The position numbers were made by a program, and so were the translations under genes. From an uncultured Blastococcus sp. (lineage in GTDB: Bacteria > Actinomycetota > Actinomycetes > Mycobacteriales > Antricoccaceae): a DNA stretch of 10,485 nucleotides. Position 1 is the first letter of the stretch. Every line of letters begins with the position of its first letter. The stretch spans positions 1 through 10,485 of the forward strand of contig CAMIGT010000018.1 of the NCBI GenBank assembly GCA_946221975.1, written 5' to 3'. The notes beneath the pieces are model-generated. The model was not told the origin of the DNA. It was given only the letters and a program-made list of their open reading frames with translations, and searched no databases. Of this stretch, positions 1 through 6,221 are shown one piece after another.

Positions 1-625
1 TGCGATCCAGGCCGACAGCGCCGACGCCACGGCCGTCAAGCGTTCCGTGGACGAGGCCGCCGAGAAGCTCGGCGGGCTCGACATCCTGGTCAACAACGCC
101 GGCATCGAGATCACCAACCTCATCACCGAGATCAGCGCCGAGGAGATCCGCCGCCAGCTCGACGTCAACATCCTGGGTACGGCGCTGGGCATCAAGCACG
201 GGCTGCGCGCGATGCGCCCGGACGGTCCGGCCGGCCAGGGCGGCTCGATCATCAACGTCAGCTCGGTCGCGGCGACGATCGCCTTTCCGGGGATCGCGAT
301 CTATTCCGCGACCAAGGCCGCGGTCGACCGGCTCACCCGGGTCAGTGCGATGGAGGCCGGCAAGCTCGGGTACGGCGTACGCGTCAACGTCATCTACCCG
401 GGCCTGGTGCCGACCGCGATGGGCGCCGGACTCGCTCAGGACGTGGCGAGCATCGGGCTGTTCGAGTCGCCGGACCAGGCGGTCGCGGCCGTCATCGAGC
501 AGACTCCGGCGGGTCGCCTCGGCGAGGTCGAGGACATGGCCGACGCGGTGGTCTTCCTCGCCTCGGATGCGTCTCGCTTCATCACTGGCGCCGGGCTGCC
601 GGTCGACGGCGGCATGGGCATGTAG
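1..625 (+). CDS. Short-chain dehydrogenase/reductase (SDR), 5'-truncated by window edge
   Basis: This is a classical SDR oxidoreductase, a soluble NAD(P)(H)-dependent alcohol/ketone dehydrogenase or reductase. The open frame runs from base 2 without an upstream stop, so the cofactor-binding TGxxxGxG segment and the true start lie left of the window. A GTG at 47 is inside the conserved fold and is not a credible start. Visible motifs are NNAG (central strand, about bases 92-103), INVSS with the catalytic serine near 263, and YSATK with catalytic Tyr at 302-304 and Lys at 314-316. The C-terminus has the usual PGLVPTAM substrate-loop region, an FLASDASRFITG stretch and PVDGG. The last 207 codons are present of a family norm near 250. 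The substrate cannot be read from this fragment; hydroxysteroid dehydrogenase-like or 3-oxoacyl-ACP reductase-like are both possible. The family call is secure, the specific activity is not. Confidence 0.93.
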   Translation, partial: AIQADSADATAVKRSVDEAAEKLGGLDILVNNAGIEITNLITEISAEEIRRQLDVNILGTALGIKHGLRAMRPDGPAGQGGSIINVSSVAATIAFPGIAIYSATKAAVDRLTRVSAMEAGKLGYGVRVNVIYPGLVPTAMGAGLAQDVASIGLFESPDQAVAAVIEQTPAGRLGEVEDMADAVVFLASDASRFITGAGLPVDGGMGM

Positions 626-640
626 CGGTCCCCACGAGCA

Positions 641-682
641 GACGCCGCCGCGTCCGATCCCGCAGACGGGCGCGGCGGCGTC
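641..682. terminator. Strong GC-rich hairpin between convergent genes, probable bidirectional terminator
   Basis: The arms GACGCCGCCGCG (641-652) and CGCGGCGGCGTC (671-682) are a perfect 12-bp inverted repeat. The stem can extend inward through a G-U pair and three more pairs, leaving a loop of about 10 nt. It begins 15 bases after the SDR stop and lies between the convergent SDR and photolyase genes. No T-tract follows on either strand, as is common for terminators in high-GC actinomycetes. Confidence 0.75.
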
Positions 683-750
683 GTCCATGACCGGTGACGA
701 GCGGACGTACATGACGTCGCAACATCCTGCGGTGACCCAGCTATGACACC

Positions 751-776
751 TTGACCCCAGATATACGCGGGGTCGA
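751..776 (-). terminator. Small hairpin downstream of the photolyase stop
   Basis: GACCCC (753-758) pairs with GGGGTC (769-774) around an AT-rich 10-nt loop. An outer T-A pair (751/776) and a G-U pair lengthen it slightly. It lies 16 bases past the photolyase stop on the minus strand, where a terminator is expected. It is weaker than the 641-682 hairpin and may only assist it. Confidence 0.4.
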
Positions 777-791
777 GACACTCCCGTTGGG

Positions 792-2114
792 TCAGCCAGC
801 GCGGGCGGCTTGGTAGCGCTCCAGCGCGACGCGGCGCTCTACGGCGTGGTCGACGATCGGCTCCGGGTAGTCGCGCTGATCGCCCGGCTCGTGCACGGCC
901 GCGCCGGAGAGGTGGCGCAGCTCGGGCACGTACCGACGCACGTAGTCACCCTGCGGGTCGAACTTGCGCCCCTGGGTCGTCGGGTTGAAGACCCGGAAGT
1001 ACGGCGCCGCGTCGGTGCCGGTCCCCGCGACCCACTGCCAGCCGTGGTTGTTCGAGGCGATATCGCCGTCATACAGCAGATCCAGGAAGTGCCGCGCGCC
1101 GTGCGGCCACCAGATGTGCAGGTCCTTGACCAGGAACGAGGCCGTGATCATGCGGACCCGGTTGTGCATCCAACCCTCCTCGCGCAGCTGGCGCATCCCG
1201 GCATCGACGATCGGGAAGCCGGTGCGTCCCTCGCGCCACGCCGCAAACCGGCGAGCGACGTCCGGCGACGACGGGTCGGCGTACTCCATGCCGCCCAGCG
1301 AGTCGCGCAGGTCTTGCCAGGCCGAGCGCGGGTGGTGGAAGAGTACGTCGGCGTAGAACTCCCGCCAGCACAGCTCGTCACCGAGCTTGCGGGCGTGCTC
1401 GGAGCGTGCGCGGCGCCCGAGGTCGGCCAGCAGCGTCCGCGGGTGCACGAGCCCGAACTTCAGCGCGACCGACATCCGCGAGGTGCCGTCGATGTCGGGC
1501 CGGTCGCGGTCGGTCGAGTACGCCGACAGCGAGTCGTCCAAGAACTCCCGCCACCGCTGCAGCGAGGCCTCGGGACTCAGCTCCAGCGCACCGCCCGGCA
1601 CCTGCTCGCCGGCGACATCGCGCACCCAACGCACGTCGACGGGATCGACCGGCGCCGGCCACCCCCGTGATCGCCACGCCCGGCAGTACGCCGAAAACAC
1701 CTGATATGGCTGGTCTTTCCCGTTCAACACCGCACCGGGAGGTACGGCGTACGGCGTACCGGTCCGCACCAGCGGCACGTCGAGCGCGGCTTCGACCGCA
1801 GCATCGCGGCGGCGACCGTACGGCGCGAAGTCGTCGGTCACGTGCACCGCACGAGCGCCGGTCTCGGCCACCAAAGCAGGCAGCACCGTCAAAGGCGAGC
1901 CGCTGCGCACGACCAACGCGCCGTTCATCGACGACGACAGCGAGCGCAGGCACGCGTGCAAGGCGTCGACCCGGGCGCCCAACGACGACAGCGCGGGGTC
2001 GAGCACGAAGACCGGGACGACCGGTCCGTCGGCGGCGGCAGCAGCCAGCGCCGGGTGGTCGGTCAACCGCAGATCGCGGCGAAACCACAGGATGCTCGGC
2101 GCGGCTGCGCTCAC
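792..2114 (-). CDS. phr: Deoxyribodipyrimidine photo-lyase (class I CPD photolyase)
   Basis: This cytoplasmic flavoprotein uses blue/near-UV light to split cyclobutane pyrimidine dimers in DNA. The 440 aa are slightly short of E. coli PhrB (about 470). The N-terminal Rossmann antenna domain starts ILWFRRDLRLTDHPAL (residues 8-23). The FAD domain has the phosphate-binding YSTDRDRPD (199-207) with TSRMS, the substrate-site ELCWREFY (247-254), GWMHNR (314-319) and NNHGWQW (355-361), then TGTDAAPYFRVFNPTTQG. By alignment to E. coli, N355 matches the flavin-facing Asn378, and W336 and W359 match electron-transfer Trp359 and Trp382. The first Trp of that chain (E. coli 306) seems to be replaced, with Y278 nearest. 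GTG is the start because it lies one base past the TGA of the upstream zwf gene and just before the conserved N-terminus, implying translational coupling. A cryptochrome is less likely given the bacterial photolyase-like active site. Confidence 0.95.
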   Translation of the reverse strand: MSAAAPSILWFRRDLRLTDHPALAAAAADGPVVPVFVLDPALSSLGARVDALHACLRSLSSSMNGALVVRSGSPLTVLPALVAETGARAVHVTDDFAPYGRRRDAAVEAALDVPLVRTGTPYAVPPGAVLNGKDQPYQVFSAYCRAWRSRGWPAPVDPVDVRWVRDVAGEQVPGGALELSPEASLQRWREFLDDSLSAYSTDRDRPDIDGTSRMSVALKFGLVHPRTLLADLGRRARSEHARKLGDELCWREFYADVLFHHPRSAWQDLRDSLGGMEYADPSSPDVARRFAAWREGRTGFPIVDAGMRQLREEGWMHNRVRMITASFLVKDLHIWWPHGARHFLDLLYDGDIASNNHGWQWVAGTGTDAAPYFRVFNPTTQGRKFDPQGDYVRRYVPELRHLSGAAVHEPGDQRDYPEPIVDHAVERRVALERYQAARAG

Positions 2115-2115
2115 G

Positions 2116-3492
2116 TCAGCTCAGCCACGAGCGCGGGCCCGCGCTGCCGGCCGGGTAGGTCTGCATCGGCACCTTCCCGGCGGCCCAGGCACGCAGCACG
2201 GGCTCGACGATCAGCCAGCAGCGCACCGCCGTGTCGCCGCGCACGGCCAGCATCGCGTCGCCGTCGAGTACGCCGGCCAGCACCTCGCCGTACGCCTCGA
2301 GCTGTCCGGGCCCGAAGTCGGCGGTCAGCGAGGCCTTCTGCAGGGTGAACTTGTCGCCCGGGCCGTTGACGTCGATATCCAGCGACATCCCGGCCGGCTT
2401 GAACCCGATGCGCAGCACGTCGGGGGTCGCCGGCGTCGTGAACTCGGCCGGCAGGTGCGGCACCGGCTTGAAGGTGATGACCGCTTCCTTGCGCGGTTTG
2501 CCCATCGCCTTGCCCGAGCGCAGCGTGACCGGGACACCGGCCCACCGCCAGTTGGCGACCTCGACGGTCATCTGGGCGAGCGTCTCGGTCTCGCGCGCCG
2601 GGTCGACGCCGGGTTCGCGGGTGTACGCCGGGATCTTGCGGCGGCCGATCTTGCCGGCGGTGTAGCGGGCGCGCTTGGACGAGGCGACCGGGTCGCCACC
2701 CCAGATCCGGGTCGCGTCGAGCACCATCGCCTTGCCGTTGCGGACGTCGAACTCCTTCAGGCTCGCCGGCGGCTCCATCATCAGCAGCGCCATGATCTGC
2801 AGCAGGTGGCTCTGGATCATGTCGCGCAGCGCGCCGGCGTGGTCGTAGTAGCCCGCGCGGCCTTCGAGGGCGAGGTCCTCGTCGTAGATGATCTCGATCT
2901 TCTCGACGTTCTGGTTCGACAGCAGCTGCTCGATGACCAGGTTGCTGAAGCGCACGCCGAAGATGTTGAGTACGTCGGAGCGGCCGAGGAAGTGGTCGAC
3001 CCGGTGGATCTGCTCCTCGGGGACGATCTTGACCAGGATGCGGTTGAGCTCGGCGGCCGAGCGGGAGTCGGTGCCAAACGGCTTCTCCAGCACGAGCTTG
3101 AGCGTCTTGGGCACCTGCATGGTCGCGAGCTGGGCGCAGGCGAGGGCGGTCACGGCCGGCGGCAGGGCGAAGAAGAACGCCGGAGACCCTTTCGAGGCAT
3201 CGAGCAGGCTCTGCAGTCCCTCGACGGTGGTGACGTCGGCCTGGATGTACCTTGTGTTCGCGAGCGTCTGCTCGACATGTTTGCCGTGTACGCCGGCCTG
3301 CGCAAAAGACTTGCGCACGACCTGTTTCCACTGCTTGTCGGTCAGCGGCTCGCGCGCCGACCCGATGAGCGTGATGGTGCGCCCGCGGCCGCTGGCCAGG
3401 AGGGTGGCGAGGCCGGGCAGCAGCAGCCGCGAGGTCAGGTCGCCGGCCGCGCCGAGGATGACGAGCGTGTCGATCTGGTTGCGCGGGGCCAT
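2116..3492 (-). CDS. zwf: Glucose-6-phosphate dehydrogenase family protein, divergent
   Basis: G6PDH oxidises glucose 6-phosphate to 6-phosphogluconolactone with NADP+, the entry step of the oxidative pentose phosphate pathway. The 458-aa product has an N-terminal dinucleotide-binding loop GAAGDLTSRLLLPGL (14-28), EKPFG (136-140), the signature RVDHFLG (164-170), GYYDHAGALRDMIQSH (214-229) with the expected catalytic-base His at 229, and RSGKAM (326-331). The family is clear but the sequence is divergent. The lysine of canonical RIDHYLGK is Arg171, and the substrate lysine of canonical GDLAKRKLYP appears to be Leu. It is shorter than typical Zwf (480-515 aa) and has no opcA, tal or gnd neighbour here, so it may be a secondary paralogue or use another sugar phosphate. 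ATG at 3492 is preferred because AAAGG lies 8 nt upstream; a GTG at 3501 would overlap that ribosome site. It is followed after one base by phr. Confidence 0.87.
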   Translation of the reverse strand: MAPRNQIDTLVILGAAGDLTSRLLLPGLATLLASGRGRTITLIGSAREPLTDKQWKQVVRKSFAQAGVHGKHVEQTLANTRYIQADVTTVEGLQSLLDASKGSPAFFFALPPAVTALACAQLATMQVPKTLKLVLEKPFGTDSRSAAELNRILVKIVPEEQIHRVDHFLGRSDVLNIFGVRFSNLVIEQLLSNQNVEKIEIIYDEDLALEGRAGYYDHAGALRDMIQSHLLQIMALLMMEPPASLKEFDVRNGKAMVLDATRIWGGDPVASSKRARYTAGKIGRRKIPAYTREPGVDPARETETLAQMTVEVANWRWAGVPVTLRSGKAMGKPRKEAVITFKPVPHLPAEFTTPATPDVLRIGFKPAGMSLDIDVNGPGDKFTLQKASLTADFGPGQLEAYGEVLAGVLDGDAMLAVRGDTAVRCWLIVEPVLRAWAAGKVPMQTYPAGSAGPRSWLS

Positions 3493-3598
3493 CGTGCCCA
3501 CCTTTCTCCGCCCGAGGTGCGCACTGGGCTACCCACGCGGTAGTCCACGGCACAGAATCGGCGGAAACCGAATGCGATCGAATGGAGTCTGAGCCCGC
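3493..3598. promoter_or_regulatory. Divergent intergenic region between zwf and the channel gene
   Basis: This spacer of about 106 bp must hold promoters for both the zwf-phr unit (minus) and the channel gene (plus). No convincing -35/-10 pair was found on either strand. A short direct repeat, CGAATG at 3570-3575 and about ten bases later at 3580-3585, is spaced by one helical turn. GGAG at 3584-3587 lies 11 nt before the channel GTG and is its only visible ribosome site. The promoter role is inferred from gene orientation. Confidence 0.45.
3501..3509 (-). promoter_or_regulatory. Ribosome binding site that decides the zwf start
   Basis: On the minus strand the sequence GGAGAAAGG ends 8 nt before the ATG at 3492. 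The alternative in-frame GTG (3501-3499) would use the last G of this element as its first base, leaving only GGAG at 4-5 nt. The spacing favours the ATG. Confidence 0.6.
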
Positions 3599-4516
3599 GT
3601 GAGCGAAGTAGCCCCCGCCACCGACGGCGCCGTCAAACTCGAAACTGACCCTACAAGAACTCCGACCGCCGGCGAGGAGAAGTCGCGCATCGTCGCGGCG
3701 GCCGCCCGGCTGGCCGAGCGACCCGGCTTCCAGACCACGGTCATCGTGGTCATCCTGCTGAACGCCGTTGTGCTGGCGCTGGAGACCTACCCGACGATCA
3801 AGGCCGACCTCGCGCAGGCGTGGATCTGGATCGACCGCGGCTTTCTGGTCTTCTTCATCATCGAGCTGATCATCCGCTTCGCGGCCGTCGGCTTCAGCCC
3901 GGTGGCGTTCTTCCGCCGCGGCTGGAACGTCTTTGACTTCCTGATCGTGGCCGTGGCGCTGATTCCCGGGCTGCCGCCGGACTCGACCGTGCTGCGCCTG
4001 GCGCGTCTCGCCCGCGTGACCCGGCTGCTCGCCGTACTGCCCGATGTGAAGGTGCTGCTCGACGGGATCAAGCGCTCGCTGCAGCCGGTCTCCGGGCTCG
4101 CGGTGATCACGATCTTCCTGCTGTTCATCTACGGCATGCTGGGGCACACGTTGTTCGGGCAGGAAGCGCCCGAGCGGTGGGGGACCATCGGCGCCGCGAT
4201 GCTCACCCTCTTCACGGTGCTGACGCTGGAGGCGTGGCCGGACATCTTCGCCGAGGTCGAGGACGTCTCGGGCTGGTCGACGCCGTTCTTCATCTCGTTC
4301 CTGCTGCTGGCCGTCTTCATCGTGATGAACATGGTCGTCGGCGTCATCCTCGCCACGCTGGAGGATGCCCGCGAGGCGTCGCGGGCGCGGCGTACGTCGG
4401 AGGAGAAAGCCGAGCACAAGGCCGAGGTCGCCGACGAGAAGGCGCGCGACGCGGCGATCCTCGATGGCATCGCGACGCTGCGCCAGGAGCTCGACGAGCT
4501 CAAGCGCCGGCTGTAG
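3599..4516 (+). CDS. Single-domain voltage-gated cation channel (bacterial NaChBac/Nav family)
   Basis: This is a 305-aa inner-membrane ion channel subunit, expected to work as a homotetramer. A 43-residue hydrophilic N-terminus precedes S1 (about 44-63), S2 (81-97) and S3 (110-123). The voltage sensor S4 carries arginines every third position, R133, R136, R139 and R142. S5 (about 164-187), a pore helix and the filter TLEAWPD (209-215) follow, then S6 (229-255). The last 45 residues are charged and heptad-like, ending in IATLRQELDELKRRL, and resemble the C-terminal four-helix coiled coil of bacterial Nav channels. The filter glutamate E211 and W213 match the TLESW pattern of NaChBac and NavAb, but Ser is Ala and Pro-Asp follows, so Na+ versus Ca2+ preference cannot be told. 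The GTG start is the only one after an in-frame TGA at 3590-3592. The gene is monocistronic and divergent from zwf. Confidence 0.93.
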   Translation: MSEVAPATDGAVKLETDPTRTPTAGEEKSRIVAAAARLAERPGFQTTVIVVILLNAVVLALETYPTIKADLAQAWIWIDRGFLVFFIIELIIRFAAVGFSPVAFFRRGWNVFDFLIVAVALIPGLPPDSTVLRLARLARVTRLLAVLPDVKVLLDGIKRSLQPVSGLAVITIFLLFIYGMLGHTLFGQEAPERWGTIGAAMLTLFTVLTLEAWPDIFAEVEDVSGWSTPFFISFLLLAVFIVMNMVVGVILATLEDAREASRARRTSEEKAEHKAEVADEKARDAAILDGIATLRQELDELKRRL

Positions 4517-4696
4517 CGCCGTCCCGGTCCCGCACGATCGAACGCGCGATTAAATCTCGGCGTCACATGCCGCGCCATGATCGCTCGGGCCGGCCGAGTC
4601 GCGGGCGAAGCGTTCGCTGCACGCGCTGGTCTAGGCGTTGCGTCCGGCTGATGAATGCAGTAGCGTCCGCTGCATTTCGGCTGTGACCTGGCGATT
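4517..4696. other. 180-bp spacer with three small inverted repeats
   Basis: No credible coding frame is seen here. CTCGG/CCGAG (4584-4588/4594-4598) and GCGAA/TTCGC (4605-4609/4613-4617) are short GC hairpins that could end channel transcription. AATGCAG (4654-4660) and CTGCATT (4670-4676) form a 7-bp inverted repeat with a 9-nt loop, about 20 bases before the DUF2252 start. That last one could be a late hairpin with a short T-run or an operator. None is strong. Confidence 0.35.
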
Positions 4697-6089
4697 TTGG
4701 AGCGATCGAGCCCGGCCGAGCGCGCCGCGGCGGGCGAGGCCGCACGTGAACGCACGCCGCTCGCCGACCTCGCCGAGGTCGCGCCGTACGACGATCGCCC
4801 CGACCCGGTCGCACTGCTGCAGAGCCAGTCGCGGCATCGGATCCCGAGCCTGGTCCCGATCCGCTACGGGCGGATGGCGGCCACGCCGTTTACCTTCTTC
4901 CGCGGCGGCGCGCTGTTGATGGCCGACGACCTGTCGCGTACGCCGAGCTCCGGCATCACGGCATGGCTCTGCGGCGACGCGCATCTGAGCAACTTCGGGC
5001 TGTACGCGACGCCGGAGCGCGAACTTGCCTTTGACGTCAACGATTTCGACGAGACCTACCCCGGTCCGTTCGAGTGGGACGTGAAGCGGCTGGCCGCGAG
5101 CATTGTCGTGGCCGGGCAGGAAAACGGCTTCTCCAACAAGGAGTGCCGCCGCGCGGTGCGGGCGACGGCCCGTCGCTACCGGACGGTGATGCGCACGCAG
5201 GCCGGCCGGGACACCCTCGACGTGTGGTACTCCGGGGTCAAGGCCAGCGACATGGTGGAGGCGGTCGGCGCCGACCTCGACACCTCGGCGACGAAGAAGA
5301 CGCGCAAGGCGCTGAAGAAGGCGCGGCATCGCAACAACGTGCAGGCCTGGTCGAAGCTGACCGATGACCATGACGGGGTACGCCGGTTTGTCAGCCAGCC
5401 GCCGCTGATCGTGCCGCTTCGCGAGCTGGCCACCCCCGAGGAGATGGCGAAGGGGTTCGGCAATGTGCGGCGAGCATTCGAGGAAGATCGGCGAACGTTG
5501 ACCTTCGCGACCCGGCACCTGCTTGATGAGTTCGTCGTCGGGGACCTGGCGCGCAAGGTGGTCGGCGTCGGCAGCGTCGGGATGGACGCGTGGATCGCCC
5601 TCATGCACAGCTCCTCGCAGGACGACCCGTTGATCCTGCAGCTGAAGCAGGCGAGCGAGTCGGTGTTGCAGGGTTACCTGCCGGGGCCGGCGTACTCCCA
5701 TCATGGCCAGCGCGTCGTCGACGGGCAGACGCTGATGCAGCGCTCCAGCGACATCTTCCTGGGCTGGCAGCGCGCGGTCGGTGTCGATGGCACCGAGCGG
5801 CGACTACTACGTGCGGCAGCTGCGTGACGGCAAGGGCTCGGTCGTGGTCGAGGCGCTGACGCCGGACGAGATGGCGCTCTACGGCGAGTTCTGCGCGACC
5901 GCGCTCGCCTACGCGCATGCCCGCGGTGGGCACCGGACCGAGATCGCGGCGTACCTCGGAGACGACTCTGCCTTCGAAAAGGCGATGGTCTCGTTTGCCG
6001 ACGAGTACGCCGTCCGCAACCGCGAGGACTACGCGAGGTTCACCGCCGCGATCGCCGACGGCAAGCTCCCCGCCGAAACCGGCATCTGA
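4697..6089 (+). pseudogene. DUF2252 family protein gene, interrupted by a frameshift near 5799
   Basis: DUF2252 proteins are soluble, of unknown function, and typically 430-480 aa. The first frame (4697-5827) encodes PDPVALLQSQSRHRIPSLVP (36-53 region), then VPIRYGRM (53-60), FFRGGALLMADDL, GDAHLSNFG (93-101) and FDVNDFDET (112-120), and PFEWDVKRLAAS. The GDxHxxN then D-x-N-D-x-D order recalls kinase-like/aminoglycoside phosphotransferase active sites, which is a resemblance only. After GWQRAVGVDGTER the frame reads nine alien residues and stops. The conserved continuation DYYVRQLRDGKGS, then AYAHARGG and YLG, is found one base on, ending at 6089. Deleting one G at 5799/5800 restores ER-R/DYYVRQLRD and a 463-aa protein. 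The TTG start is weak, with no clear ribosome site; an in-frame TAG at 4661 bounds it. Sequencing error or a young pseudogene are both possible. Confidence 0.85.
5781..6089 (+). CDS. Distal fragment of the DUF2252 gene in the shifted frame
   Basis: This is the C-terminal part of the family domain, readable from a GTG at 5781 for 102 codons, but only the part from about 5802 is homologous. DYYVRQLRDGKGS, CATALAYAHARGGHRTEIAAYLG and a FADEYAVRNREDYARF tail match the end of DUF2252 proteins. It overlaps the upstream frame by 47 bases and has no ribosome site of its own, so separate translation is doubtful. Automated annotation may list it as an independent hypothetical gene; it is better read as the tail of the interrupted gene. 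Confidence 0.55.
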   Translation: MSMAPSGDYYVRQLRDGKGSVVVEALTPDEMALYGEFCATALAYAHARGGHRTEIAAYLGDDSAFEKAMVSFADEYAVRNREDYARFTAAIADGKLPAETGI

Positions 6090-6090
6090 C

Positions 6091-6221
6091 CCGGTGGTCG
6101 GACAGCGAGGAGCGCCCCTATCCGGTGGTCGAGCAGCGAGCGAGCGCTAGCGAGTGAGCGGTTGTCGAGACCCGGTTGTCGAGACCCGGTTGTCGAGACC
6201 TCGGGTTCAGCCGACCACCAG
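6091..6221. repeat. Repeat-like block in a convergent spacer
   Basis: This spacer between the convergent DUF2252 and ThDP-enzyme genes contains two imperfect copies of a CCGGTGGTCG-led segment (6091 and 6122). GGTGGTCGG (6093-6101) is also inverted as CCGACCACC (6211-6219), so 9-bp perfect arms bracket the block. Inside are a CGCTAGCG palindrome (6145-6152), purine-rich GAGCGAGCGAG-type runs, and the tandem 14-bp repeat. The layout looks like a dispersed intergenic element of actinomycete genomes, which is inference. It could also terminate both genes. Confidence 0.5.
6159..6200. repeat. Three exact tandem copies of a 14-bp unit
   Basis: The unit CGGTTGTCGAGACC occurs at 6159-6172, 6173-6186 and 6187-6200, with no spacer and no mismatch. 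It begins 70 bases after the DUF2252 stop and ends 22 bases before the ThDP enzyme stop codon. TCGA at the centre of each unit is palindromic. Confidence 0.9.

Noticed and set aside
2092..3543. A 483-codon plus-strand open frame opposite zwf
   Set aside because: Antisense shadow of zwf; no motif and skewed residue composition.
2111..4417. A 768-codon minus-strand open frame spanning the channel gene and zwf
   Set aside because: It crosses two well-supported genes in another frame, with Arg/Pro/Ala-rich composition and no domain.
3599..4516. Potassium channel
   Set aside because: The pore lacks TVGYG; TLEAW with S6 and the C-terminal coiled coil fits the bacterial Nav type.
5797..5806. Programmed +1 frameshift in the DUF2252 gene
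   Set aside because: There is no stop codon or slippery run at the shift point and no stimulatory structure that I can see. An extra G explains it more simply.
6159..6200. CRISPR array
   Set aside because: The 14-bp units abut without spacers and no cas gene is present.
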